A stretch of 64,000 nt of DNA from Gammaproteobacteria bacterium (GCA_024277915.1 JAJRUG010000028.1:1-64000); one strand, 5' to 3'; numbered from the stretch's first letter, positions 8,471-16,670 are shown. Notes: generated by a model not told the origin, from the letters alone. Numbers and translations: made by a program.

Positions 8471-9763
8471 TCACTCATCCACTATCAGACGTGAGCGAGG
8501 AAAATGACAAACAAATTTGCTCCCCTCACCCAGGCTACTTGCTATTTCCAGCTCACCATCGTGGCGCTTCAACGCATGCTTGACGATAGCTAGACCCAGG
8601 CCGGTGCCGCCCCGGCGCCGGTCCCGCCCGCTGTCGGCACGAAAAAACCGTTCGGTTACCCGTGGAATGTCTTCCGGCGCAATACCCATACCGGTATCTT
8701 CAACGGTCAGGTGGCCGCCCCGGTCATCCACGTGCCAGCGAATACTCACTCGCCCATCAGGAGCAGTATAGCGAACGGCGTTGAATACCAGGTTTGCCGC
8801 GATCGACTGAATTTCCGCCTCTTCTCCAAGCAATTTTGCCTGGCTATCAAGCCTCAGCTCAATCGTTTCCGGATGTTCATCGATGACCAGTATTTCTTTT
8901 TGCAAGAATCTTAGTAGTTCCACCACGTCCACAGACGTTTCCATGGAGCCTGGCTCGGAAGATTCGAGCCGGGAAAGTTCCAGCAGATCGTCGACCAGTA
9001 AATTCATGCGCTCTGCCTGCTGGCACATATCTTTTATGGGGCCGGCCCAGGCATCGGGTAGTTGATCATCATCGGCCAGTGCATCGAGGTAGCCGGAAAT
9101 TACTGTGAGCGGTGTTCTTAATTCGTGGGAAGCGTTGGCGACAAAATCACTCCGTACTCGCTCAAGTTTGATCCTCTGGGTGATGTCCCTGATCAGCAAC
9201 AAGCGCTGGCCAGGCCCGTAGGGAATCATTCGGCAGGACAGCCAGCTATCCTCACCGGCCAGACCTGGAATATCGACACCGTCGCGAGTCTCATCTGACT
9301 CCAGGTAAGACACAAACACCGGATTCCGAATAAGGTTGTCGATGCGCTGGCCCCGGTCGCGTTTCTTCTTCAGCCCCAACATACGACGGGCGGCTTTGTT
9401 GTAGTTTATGATCTCGTGATTCGAATTCAGAATGATGCCCCCGTCAGGGAAGGCTTTGGCCGAGGTGCGAAGCTCCTTGATCAGGCTTCGCCAGTTATTG
9501 CGGTTTCGACTCGCTCGTTCAGTAATGTACTGAATGCGGGCAAACGCCCGGGGCCATATGCCATTTCCATCCGGCAGCTTGATGATCTCCCCGGTACGCA
9601 ACCAGCGCTCCAAACGAAACAACTGCATGCTGTGCCAGCCCAGCAAGCCCAGAGAGGCAATCAGCAGGCCCACCAGTATTTGTCCATACAGCGCGCCGAT
9701 AGCGCCACCAATGAGCAGAATCACCAGCTGCGGCAATACTGTTTTTATCCGGGTTTGTGGCAT
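8471..9763 (-). CDS. phoR: Phosphate regulon sensor kinase PhoR
   Basis: This 430-residue inner-membrane kinase phosphorylates PhoB. Two short hydrophobic segments at the N-terminus (residues about 8-43) have almost no periplasmic loop, as in other PhoR proteins that sense through PstSCAB-PhoU. A PAS-like region follows, then the phospho-acceptor motif SHELRTPL (His near 213). The ATPase boxes are NLVFNAVRYT, DTGMGIAPED and GGTGLGLAIVKH. The ATG at 9763 lies one base after the phoB stop, so the two are translationally coupled. Confidence 0.94.
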   Translation of the reverse strand: MPQTRIKTVLPQLVILLIGGAIGALYGQILVGLLIASLGLLGWHSMQLFRLERWLRTGEIIKLPDGNGIWPRAFARIQYITERASRNRNNWRSLIKELRTSAKAFPDGGIILNSNHEIINYNKAARRMLGLKKKRDRGQRIDNLIRNPVFVSYLESDETRDGVDIPGLAGEDSWLSCRMIPYGPGQRLLLIRDITQRIKLERVRSDFVANASHELRTPLTVISGYLDALADDDQLPDAWAGPIKDMCQQAERMNLLVDDLLELSRLESSEPGSMETSVDVVELLRFLQKEILVIDEHPETIELRLDSQAKLLGEEAEIQSIAANLVFNAVRYTAPDGRVSIRWHVDDRGGHLTVEDTGMGIAPEDIPRVTERFFRADSGRDRRRGGTGLGLAIVKHALKRHDGELEIASSLGEGSKFVCHFPRSRLIVDE

Positions 9764-9764
9764 A

Positions 9765-10451
9765 TCAATAAACAGAAAAGCGGTATCCCGTGCCTCTCAC
9801 GGTCTGGACATATTGATCGGCGGAAACAGGTTCGAGCGCCTGGCGTAATCTCCTGATATGGACGTCGACTGTTCGCTCTTCTACATACACATTCTGCCCC
9901 CAGACGAAATCCAGTAGCTGTGCCCGGCTGTATACACGATCCGGGCTCTGCATCAGAAATTTCAGCAGCCGAAACTCGGTTGGCCCCAGGTTGATTTCCA
10001 CATCCTTGACAACAACACGGTGACTGACCGGATCCAGCTTCAGGGATTCGGCAACCAACGGGGTATCTTCGTCGGGTGCGGCTCTGCGCAGGACAGCCTT
10101 CACCCTGGCCAACAATTCCTTGGAAGAAAAGGGCTTGGTGATGTAATCATCAGCACCGGCTTCGAGCCCCATCACCTTGTCGCTTTCCTCTGCTCTGGCG
10201 GTGAGCATTATAATCGGCAGATCCTTGCAGGCCTTGTCCCTGCGAAGCAAACGGGTCAACTCCAGCCCACTGGAATCGGGCAGCATCCAGTCGATCAGCA
10301 CAAGATCCGGCTGGGCATCGGCGATTTGGGTTCTTGCGCTGAGAAAATCCGCCACCTCATCCACTTCATAGCCGGCGCGGGAAAGGTTGAATACGATCAT
10401 CTGCCGGATCGGGGCTTCATCCTCCACTACCAGAATACGCTGCGTCGTCAT
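9765..10451 (-). CDS. phoB: Phosphate regulon response regulator PhoB
   Basis: PhoB binds Pho boxes and activates phosphate-starvation genes. The 228-residue protein has a receiver with the phosphorylation site in LVLIDWMLPDSSG and the switch Lys in YITKPFSSKEL. The C-terminal winged helix ends RTVDVHIRRLRQAL and VRGTGYRFSVY. The gene heads the phoBR-phoU run. A Pho box with a correctly spaced -10 lies directly upstream, so positive autoregulation is likely. No clear ribosome site is seen before the ATG. Confidence 0.95.
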   Translation of the reverse strand: MTTQRILVVEDEAPIRQMIVFNLSRAGYEVDEVADFLSARTQIADAQPDLVLIDWMLPDSSGLELTRLLRRDKACKDLPIIMLTARAEESDKVMGLEAGADDYITKPFSSKELLARVKAVLRRAAPDEDTPLVAESLKLDPVSHRVVVKDVEINLGPTEFRLLKFLMQSPDRVYSRAQLLDFVWGQNVYVEERTVDVHIRRLRQALEPVSADQYVQTVRGTGYRFSVY

Positions 10452-10479
10452 AAGGGATATGATTCAGTTAAATGCGGGT

Positions 10480-10513
10480 ATTAAAACAGCCTTTTGTTAC
10501 AGATTTGTTACCG
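10480..10513 (-). promoter_or_regulatory. PhoB-dependent promoter of phoBR
   Basis: On the minus strand CGGTAAC-AAAT-CTGTAAC (10513-10496) forms a Pho box, and TTTAAT (10485-10480) follows after exactly 10 bp. The leader to the phoB ATG would be about 20 nt. The box touches the first copy of the GGGGCGAACCGCA repeat. Confidence 0.75.
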
Positions 10514-10598
10514 GAAAAACAGGGGCGAACCGCAATTTTCAATATGCCGGACATGATATCCAGCGTAGCAGAAAAACAGGGGCGAACCGCAGTTTCTC
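10513..10598 (+). repeat. Tandem pair of the GGGGCGAACCGCA repeat, copies 2 and 3
   Basis: Two direct copies of a 28-bp unit lie 58 bp apart. The first (10513-10540) reads GGAAAAACAGGGGCGAACCG at its start and the second (10571-10598) differs at only a few bases. Both share CGAACCGCARTTT with the copy at 259-279. Downstream of this pair, as downstream of copy 1, come CCCTG and AATTGACAAT. They lie in the phoB/M20-peptidase divergent region. No function is known. Confidence 0.55.
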
Positions 10599-10646
10599 GC
10601 TGAGGTAATAACTGAACCCTGACAATTTTACTGACAGGAATTGACA

Positions 10647-12053
10647 ATGATTCTCAAGTTACTCGCTTCTCTTCTTATTATTCTGCCGGTCTGTGGATTT
10701 ACCCAGGATCGTATTAGTGTTGACTGGGAGTCAGTCAGCGATGAGACCATCGGGCACCTGACGAAATTGGTGAGGATTGATACCTCAAACCCGCCGGGCA
10801 ATGAGACACAAGCCGCTCATTATCTGCAAGCCGTACTTGCAAGTGAGGGAATTCATTCAACGCTGTACGCGCTTGAGCCAGAGCGTGCAAACCTGGTGGC
10901 CCGTATCCGCGGCAACGGCTCGAAACGCCCGATTCTGATGATGGGGCATACCGATGTGGTCGGCGCACAGGCTGATCGCTGGACAGAAGACCCGTTCGGT
11001 GCAATCCGCAAAGATGGCTATATTTACGGTCGGGGCACACTGGATGACAAGGACAATGTCACTGCGGGTCTGATGGTGATGCTCATGCTGAAACGGTACG
11101 GTATTGAGCTGGATCGCGACATTATTTTCCTCGCTCAGTCAGGAGAAGAAGGCACGCCCCGTGTTGGTATCAATTATATGGTTGAGAACCACTGGGATGT
11201 TATCGACGCTGAATTCGGTCTCTCGGAAGGCGGTGAGAATGTTCTCGAGGGCGATAGTGTCACCGTAGTCGGCATTCAGACCACAGAAAAACTGCCACGC
11301 CGCGCCACCCTGATTGCACGTGGAACGCCGGGGCACGGTTCGATGCCGCGTGTCGACAATGCGGTGACAATTCTGGCCAATGCCGTTGCAAAAGCGGGCA
11401 GTTGGCACACGGAGATGCGGCTTAACGAGACAACCCGGGCCTATTTTGCTCGCCTGGCAACAATTTCCGGGCCTGAGGATGCCCGGCGATACCGCAATAT
11501 CGGCAATCCGGCAAAAACTGAAGCCATTCAGCAATATTTTGCTGAACATTACCCGTATCACTATTCCGTTCTCCGGACATCTGTCGTGCCTACGGTGATG
11601 AATGCCGGTGTTCGCAAGAATGTGATTCCATCCGAGGCCTCGGCCATACTGGATATTCGTATGCTGCCGGATGAGGATGTTGATGCATTTTATACACAGC
11701 TCGCGGAGGTGATTAATGATCCACGCATCAGCATTGTGCCTGAACCTGTTTATCGACCCTCTGCACCTCCTTCTGCGATCGATAGCGAAATGTTTCGTAC
11801 CCTGGAGATGATTGCACAACGCATGTACCCGAATGCCGTTGTGTTGCCAAGAATGTCCACAGGAGCCACCGATATGGCGCAGATCCGTGCGAAGGGAATC
11901 CAGGCCTACGGGATTGGCCCGGTGCGAACCATTGAAGAGATTAACAGTGGGCGCGGGGCTCACGGTGATGACGAGCGCATCTCGGAAGAGTCAATGAAAC
12001 AGCTGCTGCAATTCCTCTGGTATGCAGTTATCGATATTGCTGCTGCGCGCTAG
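10647..12053 (+). CDS. Exported M20-family zinc metallopeptidase
   Basis: This is a di-zinc carboxypeptidase or deacylase of the M20/ArgE/DapE group, 468 residues, exported by a signal peptide (KLLASLLIILPVCGFTQ). Metal and catalytic motifs are MGHTDVVGA, GRGTLDDKDN, LAQSGEEGTP and, at the C-terminus, GRGAHGDDERI. The dimerisation domain lies between them (ARGTPGHGSMPRVDNAV). The true substrate is not predictable, but periplasmic peptide or N-acyl amino acid cleavage fits. ATG 10647 was chosen over TTG 10641 because a GGA lies at a normal distance and it starts the signal peptide. It is divergent from phoB. Confidence 0.88.
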   Translation: MILKLLASLLIILPVCGFTQDRISVDWESVSDETIGHLTKLVRIDTSNPPGNETQAAHYLQAVLASEGIHSTLYALEPERANLVARIRGNGSKRPILMMGHTDVVGAQADRWTEDPFGAIRKDGYIYGRGTLDDKDNVTAGLMVMLMLKRYGIELDRDIIFLAQSGEEGTPRVGINYMVENHWDVIDAEFGLSEGGENVLEGDSVTVVGIQTTEKLPRRATLIARGTPGHGSMPRVDNAVTILANAVAKAGSWHTEMRLNETTRAYFARLATISGPEDARRYRNIGNPAKTEAIQQYFAEHYPYHYSVLRTSVVPTVMNAGVRKNVIPSEASAILDIRMLPDEDVDAFYTQLAEVINDPRISIVPEPVYRPSAPPSAIDSEMFRTLEMIAQRMYPNAVVLPRMSTGATDMAQIRAKGIQAYGIGPVRTIEEINSGRGAHGDDERISEESMKQLLQFLWYAVIDIAAAR

Positions 12054-12236
12054 GAATGCTGCCCTGTTATTTCAGAACTTCAGTGTGAAGAATGCTTTTG
12101 GCCCGTGATACTCGAAAACCAGTCGACCCGGGCAATCATACGGCCTGGAGGATGGTTTTTGCCCCTCAAAAAGGGGTGCCAAGGCAAAAAATAGAGCTTT
12201 ATTTCGCTATTTTCTTTTGTTTTTCAATAGTTTATT
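12054..12236. other. Intergenic stretch with a stem-loop, no gene seen
   Basis: This gap lies between two convergent genes. Around 12155-12191 CCCCT-caaaa-AGGGG forms a hairpin flanked by TTTTTGCC and GGCAAAAA. No T-run directly follows the inner stem on either strand, so its role as a terminator is uncertain. Nothing else is recognised. Confidence 0.35.
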
Positions 12237-12249
12237 GAGGTCCGACCCC
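12237..12249 (-). repeat. GGGGTCGGACCTC tail repeat, copy 1
   Basis: On the minus strand GGGGTCGGACCTCAATAAAC starts one base after the stop codon of the hydratase gene and in its orientation. In its own frame the repeat reads Gly-Val-Gly-Pro-Gln-stop. It belongs to a family of six in this window, two of which bound a transposase remnant. Confidence 0.75.
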
Positions 12250-12250
12250 G

Positions 12251-13105
12251 TCAGGCTGCCAGCAGGCAGTAGCCGTGGTCTATGACGACTTCGTTGCGTT
12301 CCAGGCATTTTGACTGGAAGGATACGATATTGGCGTCCTGCCACATGTCGGTGACGATGGTGTCGCCGGGGAATACTGGTGCGGTGAAGCGTGCATCGAA
12401 TTGCTGGATGAGGGTGTGGTCGTATTCGCAGATGGTCTCCAGGATGGCGCGGCAGGCAATTCCGAAGGTGCACTGGCTCTGAAGTATGGGGCGAGAAAAC
12501 CCCGCCCTGGCCGCTATCGCAGGGTCGGCATGTATGGGATGTGAACTGCCGCCCAGACGGAACAGCAAGGCCTGATCCTGGCGGGTCTTGAGTACACAGC
12601 TGAGGTCTGCAGACCGGCTCGGGATCAGGTGTGGAGTGGGGCCGGATCCCTCGGGGCCACCAAAGCCACCGTCCCCTAAAGCCAACAGGGTTCTCGAGAG
12701 GGTAAATACCGGATGTCCATCTGACTCGGACCGGGCACGGCATTGCACATAGACCAATGCTCCTTTGTCGCTCCCCCTGTCATACACGGCAGTGACTTCA
12801 GTGTCGGCCAGCAGGCTGCCGAAGTGGGCCAGCGGTCGATGCAGTGTCAGCCGTTCCTCACCATGCAAGACACGACCCGCATCCCAGCCGCATTCATCCA
12901 GCCATTGAAAGGACGCCAGCGTACTGGCTTGTGTCGGCAGGGTTTTCAGACCGTTGCCTTCGTATACGTACCGCAACTCGCGGGTGTGTGATGGATCAGA
13001 CCCCATGCCGACTGACAGGGCGTGGTACATGGTGTCCCGGCTTGTGTAGGCCAGTTTTTCCCCGGTCAATCCAAGTGACATCAGATGTGTGAAATCCAGC
13101 GGCAT
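12251..13105 (-). CDS. MaoC / hydratase-2-like protein with altered active site
   Basis: This 284-residue double hot-dog protein follows the fold of peroxisomal enoyl-CoA hydratase 2 over its full length. The N-terminal half has RYVYEGNGLKTLPT and HGEERLTLHRPL; the C-terminal half has GFSRPILQSQCTFGIACRAI. The hydratase-2 signature SGDxNPLH appears here as GGSSHPIH. The catalytic His is kept but the catalytic Asp is replaced by Ser, and the usual ILHG is ILQS. It may therefore be a thioester-binding or differently acting relative. A 2Fe-2S ferredoxin gene lies 25 bp upstream in the same direction. The stop is followed directly by a GGGGTCGGACCTC repeat. Confidence 0.75.
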   Translation of the reverse strand: MPLDFTHLMSLGLTGEKLAYTSRDTMYHALSVGMGSDPSHTRELRYVYEGNGLKTLPTQASTLASFQWLDECGWDAGRVLHGEERLTLHRPLAHFGSLLADTEVTAVYDRGSDKGALVYVQCRARSESDGHPVFTLSRTLLALGDGGFGGPEGSGPTPHLIPSRSADLSCVLKTRQDQALLFRLGGSSHPIHADPAIAARAGFSRPILQSQCTFGIACRAILETICEYDHTLIQQFDARFTAPVFPGDTIVTDMWQDANIVSFQSKCLERNEVVIDHGYCLLAA

Positions 13106-13130
13106 CGGCTGACTACCCTCCGGCCGGGGC

Positions 13131-13472
13131 CTACTCCTCCGGTGCGATTGTCAGCTGCATACCATTCAGTTCATCAGTCATGGTGACCTGACAGCACAGT
13201 CTTGACTGGCCTTCATCGAAACATTCAGTGCCTTCCAGCAACTCAAGCTCATCATCACCCGGCGAAGGTACCTTGTTCGCCCATTCAGTCGAAATAAAAA
13301 CATGGCAGGTTGCACAGGAACACATTCCTCCACACAGGGCCTCGATTGCACCGCCATTGAGCTCACGCAGTGGCTCCATCAAGGAGGCGCCAACCTCGAT
13401 CTCGAGAACATGATCTGCCCCTTCCCTGTCTTTTACATAAATTGTTGCCACTTTCCTGCTAGCCTCCAGCAT
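13131..13472 (-). CDS. Plant/adrenodoxin-type 2Fe-2S ferredoxin
   Basis: A small electron carrier with the four-Cys pattern of adrenodoxin-type ferredoxins: C-GGMCSCATC, then a distant Cys in SRLCCQV. The acidic surface segment PSPGDDELELLEG is typical of oxygenase-partner ferredoxins. ATG 13472 gives 113 residues; the open frame extends to TTG 13529 but the ferredoxin fold starts at VATIYVKDREG. It probably forms an operon with the hydratase-like gene that follows. The redox partner is not in the window. Confidence 0.85.
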   Translation of the reverse strand: MLEASRKVATIYVKDREGADHVLEIEVGASLMEPLRELNGGAIEALCGGMCSCATCHVFISTEWANKVPSPGDDELELLEGTECFDEGQSRLCCQVTMTDELNGMQLTIAPEE

Positions 13473-13742
13473 CAATATTTCAACAGATTTTCCAGGCAGA
13501 TCTCCATCGGCGAGAGCCCTGACCGGCAAGCCGGGAGTATTGCCCGGTTCCTTTTTCAGCGGCGCGGACTATACCACAAGCGGAAAAAACCCGGCGCCGT
13601 GAAACACGTTCGGCACAGTACCTGAAACCGCCGGCCGAATGATTTTAGCAGGCCGATTTGTGAACCATACACATCTCCCCGGCGAGTATTGAGGTTATTC
13701 TGATGGTCTGCTCTGGAACCAACACTCTGCGGACTACACCTG

Positions 13743-14087
13743 ATGACTTCTCTGTCGACTGAAACGGAACAACACTATATCGCACTGAATACCCTGATCC
13801 GCAGAATCCGTTCCTGCATCCCCACCGGGCACACCACATCACAACGCCGAAGCGACCGGGAGTACCAGCTGCAACTCTGTGCCTTCGAAGAGCGCTGCGA
13901 ACAGGTTCAGAACTTTGCCGAGCGCTTGACTGCTTCTCGCTGTACCAGCCCCCTGCTGGTCGAGGGCGAGACACACCGGTTGCACCAGGCACTCGCACTG
14001 TCGCTGGAATTTTTCAGGAATCATCCGGTATCAGGCCATGCGTGCGAATCCGGGCAGGTGTTCCGGGATGCCGTGCCAGCTGCCTGA
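13743..14087 (+). CDS. Small hypothetical protein
   Basis: A possible 114-residue soluble, mostly helical protein starting at ATG 13743. No domain is recognised. It holds several Cys residues, two of them near the C-terminus (GHACESGQ). There is no clear ribosome site, and minus-strand open frames overlap it, so it may be spurious. It fills the gap between the ferredoxin gene and the sensor kinase gene at 14131. Confidence 0.35.
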   Translation: MTSLSTETEQHYIALNTLIRRIRSCIPTGHTTSQRRSDREYQLQLCAFEERCEQVQNFAERLTASRCTSPLLVEGETHRLHQALALSLEFFRNHPVSGHACESGQVFRDAVPAA

Positions 14088-14130
14088 ATCACGGTAACCG
14101 CTCGTAGCTAATTATCCCTGCAGCAAGTCC

Positions 14131-15540
14131 CTAAATAAGGCCAGCCTGTTCCTCACCGGCTGCTTCAGGCTCCGATACCAGAAGTGTCACAATTACCTCG
14201 GTACCATCACCCGGCGTGCTGCTGATTTCCAGACCGCCGCCGTGTGCTTCTGCAATGAGCCGGCACAGGTAAAGCCCAAGCCCGAACCCGCCGGTTGAAC
14301 GGGAGCGCGCGGGATCAGCACGATAAAATGGTTCGGTCGCCCTTGAAAGATCTTCAGGGCTCATGCCTTGACCGTGATCCCTGAAAATGATTTTCGCACT
14401 GTCCGAATCCGACTGCAAAGTGATTTCCAGAGGCGCTGCACCAACTGATGTATGGCGAAGCGCATTGTCGACCAGGTTCTTGATCATCAACTTCACTCGC
14501 ACGATATCGATATCGCGAATAACAGGCGTTACCGGCAGATTGATGCTGATTCGCTCACTGCTCCCGGCAAACTCCGTATCGACCAGCGTTTGAATCAAGA
14601 CACCCACATCTACCAGTGAAAGCTGCAGTTTCGAGTGCCGGGTATTCAGCCGCTCGCTTTCAAGCAGGTCTGTTACCAGTTGCTCCATCTCGTGGATGTC
14701 TTCGAGGAGATTCTTTTTCAGCTCCAGATCCTCGGTGAACTCCAGCGCAACCTTGGCCCGGGTCAGCGGTGACCGAAGCTCGTGGCTGATCGCCAGTAGC
14801 AACTGCCGCTTGGCCTCCAGCATCTGCTGTACGTCGTCAGCCATATGGTTGATCTGCGATGCAAGCTCTCCCAGATCATCCTTGCGGGTCGTCGCGATCC
14901 GATAGTCCAGCTCTCCATGGCCTATCCGGGCCGCTCCTTCCTTGATCCATTGCATCGGGCGAATCACCCAGGTCACAGCGAAATAACATAGCGCTAACAC
15001 CAGAATGGAAACCAGGCTGATGATAGGAACGATCAGATCAGGCGGGCGAGTCTCCGAAATACGCGGAGATGAAAAAATAACTGCGTATCGTCCGTAGGGC
15101 AATTTCCAATAAGTGTGACTGTCTTTTCTCGCCAGTTCTATGCCTTCCAGAGTTCTTGAAAACCGGCGCAATGCCTGCTGGTCCTCTTCCGCGAGCCCCA
15201 GCGAATGGCCGGTCATGAATTCGAGTTCATCGATGGCGGGGAAATTCGGGTCGGAAGCCCACTCAAGCTCGGGGCCATGGAGTCTGATATCAACAGGAAT
15301 CCGCTCTACAATCGCCCGGGCTTTTTCAATGTCTGGCGGAATACCGATATCATTGAGTACGTATTCAGCATACTGACTCATATGCCCGGAGGCGATCCTG
15401 CGCAGGTAATCCTGATCAAATACCAGATCGACAGCGTACCGGGATGCAATGCCGTAGACGATCGAAGTCAACAGGAATATCGCCAGCAGTCGTGCCGAAA
15501 GTGACCTGGTAATTCGCCTGGCCAACATCCGGATTGTCAC
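14131..15540 (-). CDS. RstB/CpxA-like sensor histidine kinase
   Basis: This inner-membrane kinase of 469 residues has two membrane segments (near residues 14-33 and 160-180) around a periplasmic domain of about 130 residues. HAMP follows (VIRPMQWIKEGAARIGHGEL), then SHELRSPLTRAK (His near 250) and the ATPase motifs NLVDNALRHT, DHGQGMSPED and GGFGLGLYLCR. GTG 15540 was chosen because GGAGGT lies six bases upstream; it overlaps the regulator's stop as GTGA. The membrane-stress kinases CpxA and RstB share this layout. The signal is unknown. Confidence 0.85.
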   Translation of the reverse strand: MTIRMLARRITRSLSARLLAIFLLTSIVYGIASRYAVDLVFDQDYLRRIASGHMSQYAEYVLNDIGIPPDIEKARAIVERIPVDIRLHGPELEWASDPNFPAIDELEFMTGHSLGLAEEDQQALRRFSRTLEGIELARKDSHTYWKLPYGRYAVIFSSPRISETRPPDLIVPIISLVSILVLALCYFAVTWVIRPMQWIKEGAARIGHGELDYRIATTRKDDLGELASQINHMADDVQQMLEAKRQLLLAISHELRSPLTRAKVALEFTEDLELKKNLLEDIHEMEQLVTDLLESERLNTRHSKLQLSLVDVGVLIQTLVDTEFAGSSERISINLPVTPVIRDIDIVRVKLMIKNLVDNALRHTSVGAAPLEITLQSDSDSAKIIFRDHGQGMSPEDLSRATEPFYRADPARSRSTGGFGLGLYLCRLIAEAHGGGLEISSTPGDGTEVIVTLLVSEPEAAGEEQAGLI

Positions 15541-16229
15541 TTGTCGACCTCCACGCCGACGAACGTATAGCCCGTACCCCACACGGTTCGAATGAATCTG
15601 GGTTGTTTGCTGGTATCTTGCAGTTTATGTCGCAACCTGCTGATCATGATGTCCACGGAACGGGAGAACAGCTGGGCATCGATCCCGCGCAGCTCGTTGA
15701 GAATCTCGTCACGAGTGTAGGTACGGTCCGGATGACTGGCCAGCAGCACCAGTAGCTGATACTCCATTGTGGTCAGATCCATTGTTTTGCCTTCAAGCTC
15801 AATAGTGTGATGATCCAGATTGATCACCAGATCCTTGAAGCATATCTGGCCGTCTTCCATCCGGGGCGTATCGGCTCGGCGCAGGATATTCTGGACACGT
15901 GCGACCAGTTCTCTTGGTTCGAAAGGCTTTGGCAGGTAATCATCAGCACCGATTTCAAGACCGACGATCCGGTCAGTCACCTCGCCGCGTGCAGTCAGCA
16001 TGATGATGGGTATCGAGTTACTTTTTCGTATGGTTCGACACACTTCAAAACCGTCCTGCTCAGGCAGCATCACATCGAGAATGACAAGATCGGGTTTTTC
16101 CCGGGATAACATTTCGAACCCCTGACTGGGCCGGGTTGCAGAAACCAGATCAAGATCGAATCGCTTGAAATAGTTTCCTAACAGGCCACCCAGTTTTTCG
16201 TCATCATCTATGAGTAGAATTTTTGTCAT
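15537..16229 (-). CDS. OmpR-family response regulator, RstA/CpxR-like
   Basis: The partner of the kinase encoded right behind it. The 230-residue protein has a receiver with LVILDVMLPEQDG and YLPKPFEPREL and an OmpR winged helix. The segment ELRGIDAQLFSRSVDIMISR resembles the RstA sequence LRGVSYDGLDRSVDVAISRL more than it does CpxR. Divergent upstream DNA contains direct repeats suited to this family (16341-16366), next to a tiny membrane-protein gene. Autoregulation and control of that peptide are likely but inferred. Confidence 0.88.
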   Translation of the reverse strand: MTKILLIDDDEKLGGLLGNYFKRFDLDLVSATRPSQGFEMLSREKPDLVILDVMLPEQDGFEVCRTIRKSNSIPIIMLTARGEVTDRIVGLEIGADDYLPKPFEPRELVARVQNILRRADTPRMEDGQICFKDLVINLDHHTIELEGKTMDLTTMEYQLLVLLASHPDRTYTRDEILNELRGIDAQLFSRSVDIMISRLRHKLQDTSKQPRFIRTVWGTGYTFVGVEVDK

Positions 16230-16340
16230 GGTTCACAGTTTGCCCGAAGTCGCCACTATATGATGTGCCGCGTCCGGATTGAGAATATCCCCTGTTCCTG
16301 TCTCCTATTCTAGTTTATTGAATCGGGAAGGGCTTAAGGC

Positions 16341-16366
16341 GTTACAAATTGTTACAAGCTGTTACC
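16341..16366 (+). promoter_or_regulatory. Triple GTTAC direct repeat, likely response-regulator site
   Basis: GTTACAAATT-GTTACAAGCT-GTTACC gives three GTTAC units at exact 10-bp spacing, like the CpxR box GTAAA-N5-GTAAA. The stretch TACAAATTGTTACA also fits the E. coli RstA box TACATNTNGTTACA at all but one fixed position. It lies between the response regulator gene and the 36-residue peptide gene. A -10-like TAGAAT follows at 16398-16403 with no good -35, as expected for an activated promoter. Confidence 0.6.
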
Positions 16367-16441
16367 GAACAGAAAGGATAGTGACCGGACATTCCCCTAG
16401 AATTTCAACATCGGACAACACATACCTGAAGGAACTATCCA

Positions 16442-16552
16442 ATGAAAAAGCGAAACCTGCAATCCAGACTGGACCGACGTGATGAGCTCGTACTCACTAT
16501 TATAGCGCTGATGATCCCGCTGGTAACACTGCCGACAATGATAGGGCTCTGA
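16442..16552 (+). CDS. Unannotated 36-residue membrane peptide
   Basis: The frame starts with ATG after AAGGAAC at a normal ribosome-site distance. It encodes a basic N-terminus (MKKRNLQSRLDRRDE) and one hydrophobic helix (LVLTIIALMIPLVTLPTMIG) to a TGA stop. Charge bias predicts an inner-membrane peptide with a cytoplasmic N-terminus. It is divergent from the RstA/CpxR-like pair and lies just downstream of that family's direct repeats. Small membrane peptides in this position often feed back on a sensor kinase, but that role is inference. It is too short for most gene callers. Confidence 0.6.
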   Translation: MKKRNLQSRLDRRDELVLTIIALMIPLVTLPTMIGL

Positions 16553-16575
16553 TCCTTTTTTGATTTAACGGACGA

Positions 16576-16670
16576 ATTAAAGAGACAGTGACCTTAACTC
16601 TGCTGATCTCCGCTCTCAGAGACTTTATCAAAGTCGGCGAGTCAGGGGTGGTCACTGTCCCTCAATTGCT
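16576..16670. repeat. Nested inverted-repeat element
   Basis: AATTAAAGAGACAGTGACC (from 16576) faces GGTCACTGTCCCTCAATT (ends 16667), a gapped inverted repeat of about 18 bp. Inside lie CTCTG/CAGAG and GACTTT-ATC-AAAGTC stems. The outline of GACAGTGACC arms around a folded core suits a REP/BIME-like or small MITE-like element. No second copy is seen in the window. Confidence 0.45.

Noticed and set aside
12150-12191. Strong intrinsic terminator between the M20 peptidase and the hydratase genes
   Set aside because: The five-pair stem lacks a following T-run on either strand; kept only as a stem-loop in the intergenic entry.
13645-13998. Minus-strand 117-codon frame upstream of the ferredoxin gene
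   Set aside because: It overlaps another weak frame on the plus strand, has low-complexity Arg/Gly-rich sequence and no ribosome site.
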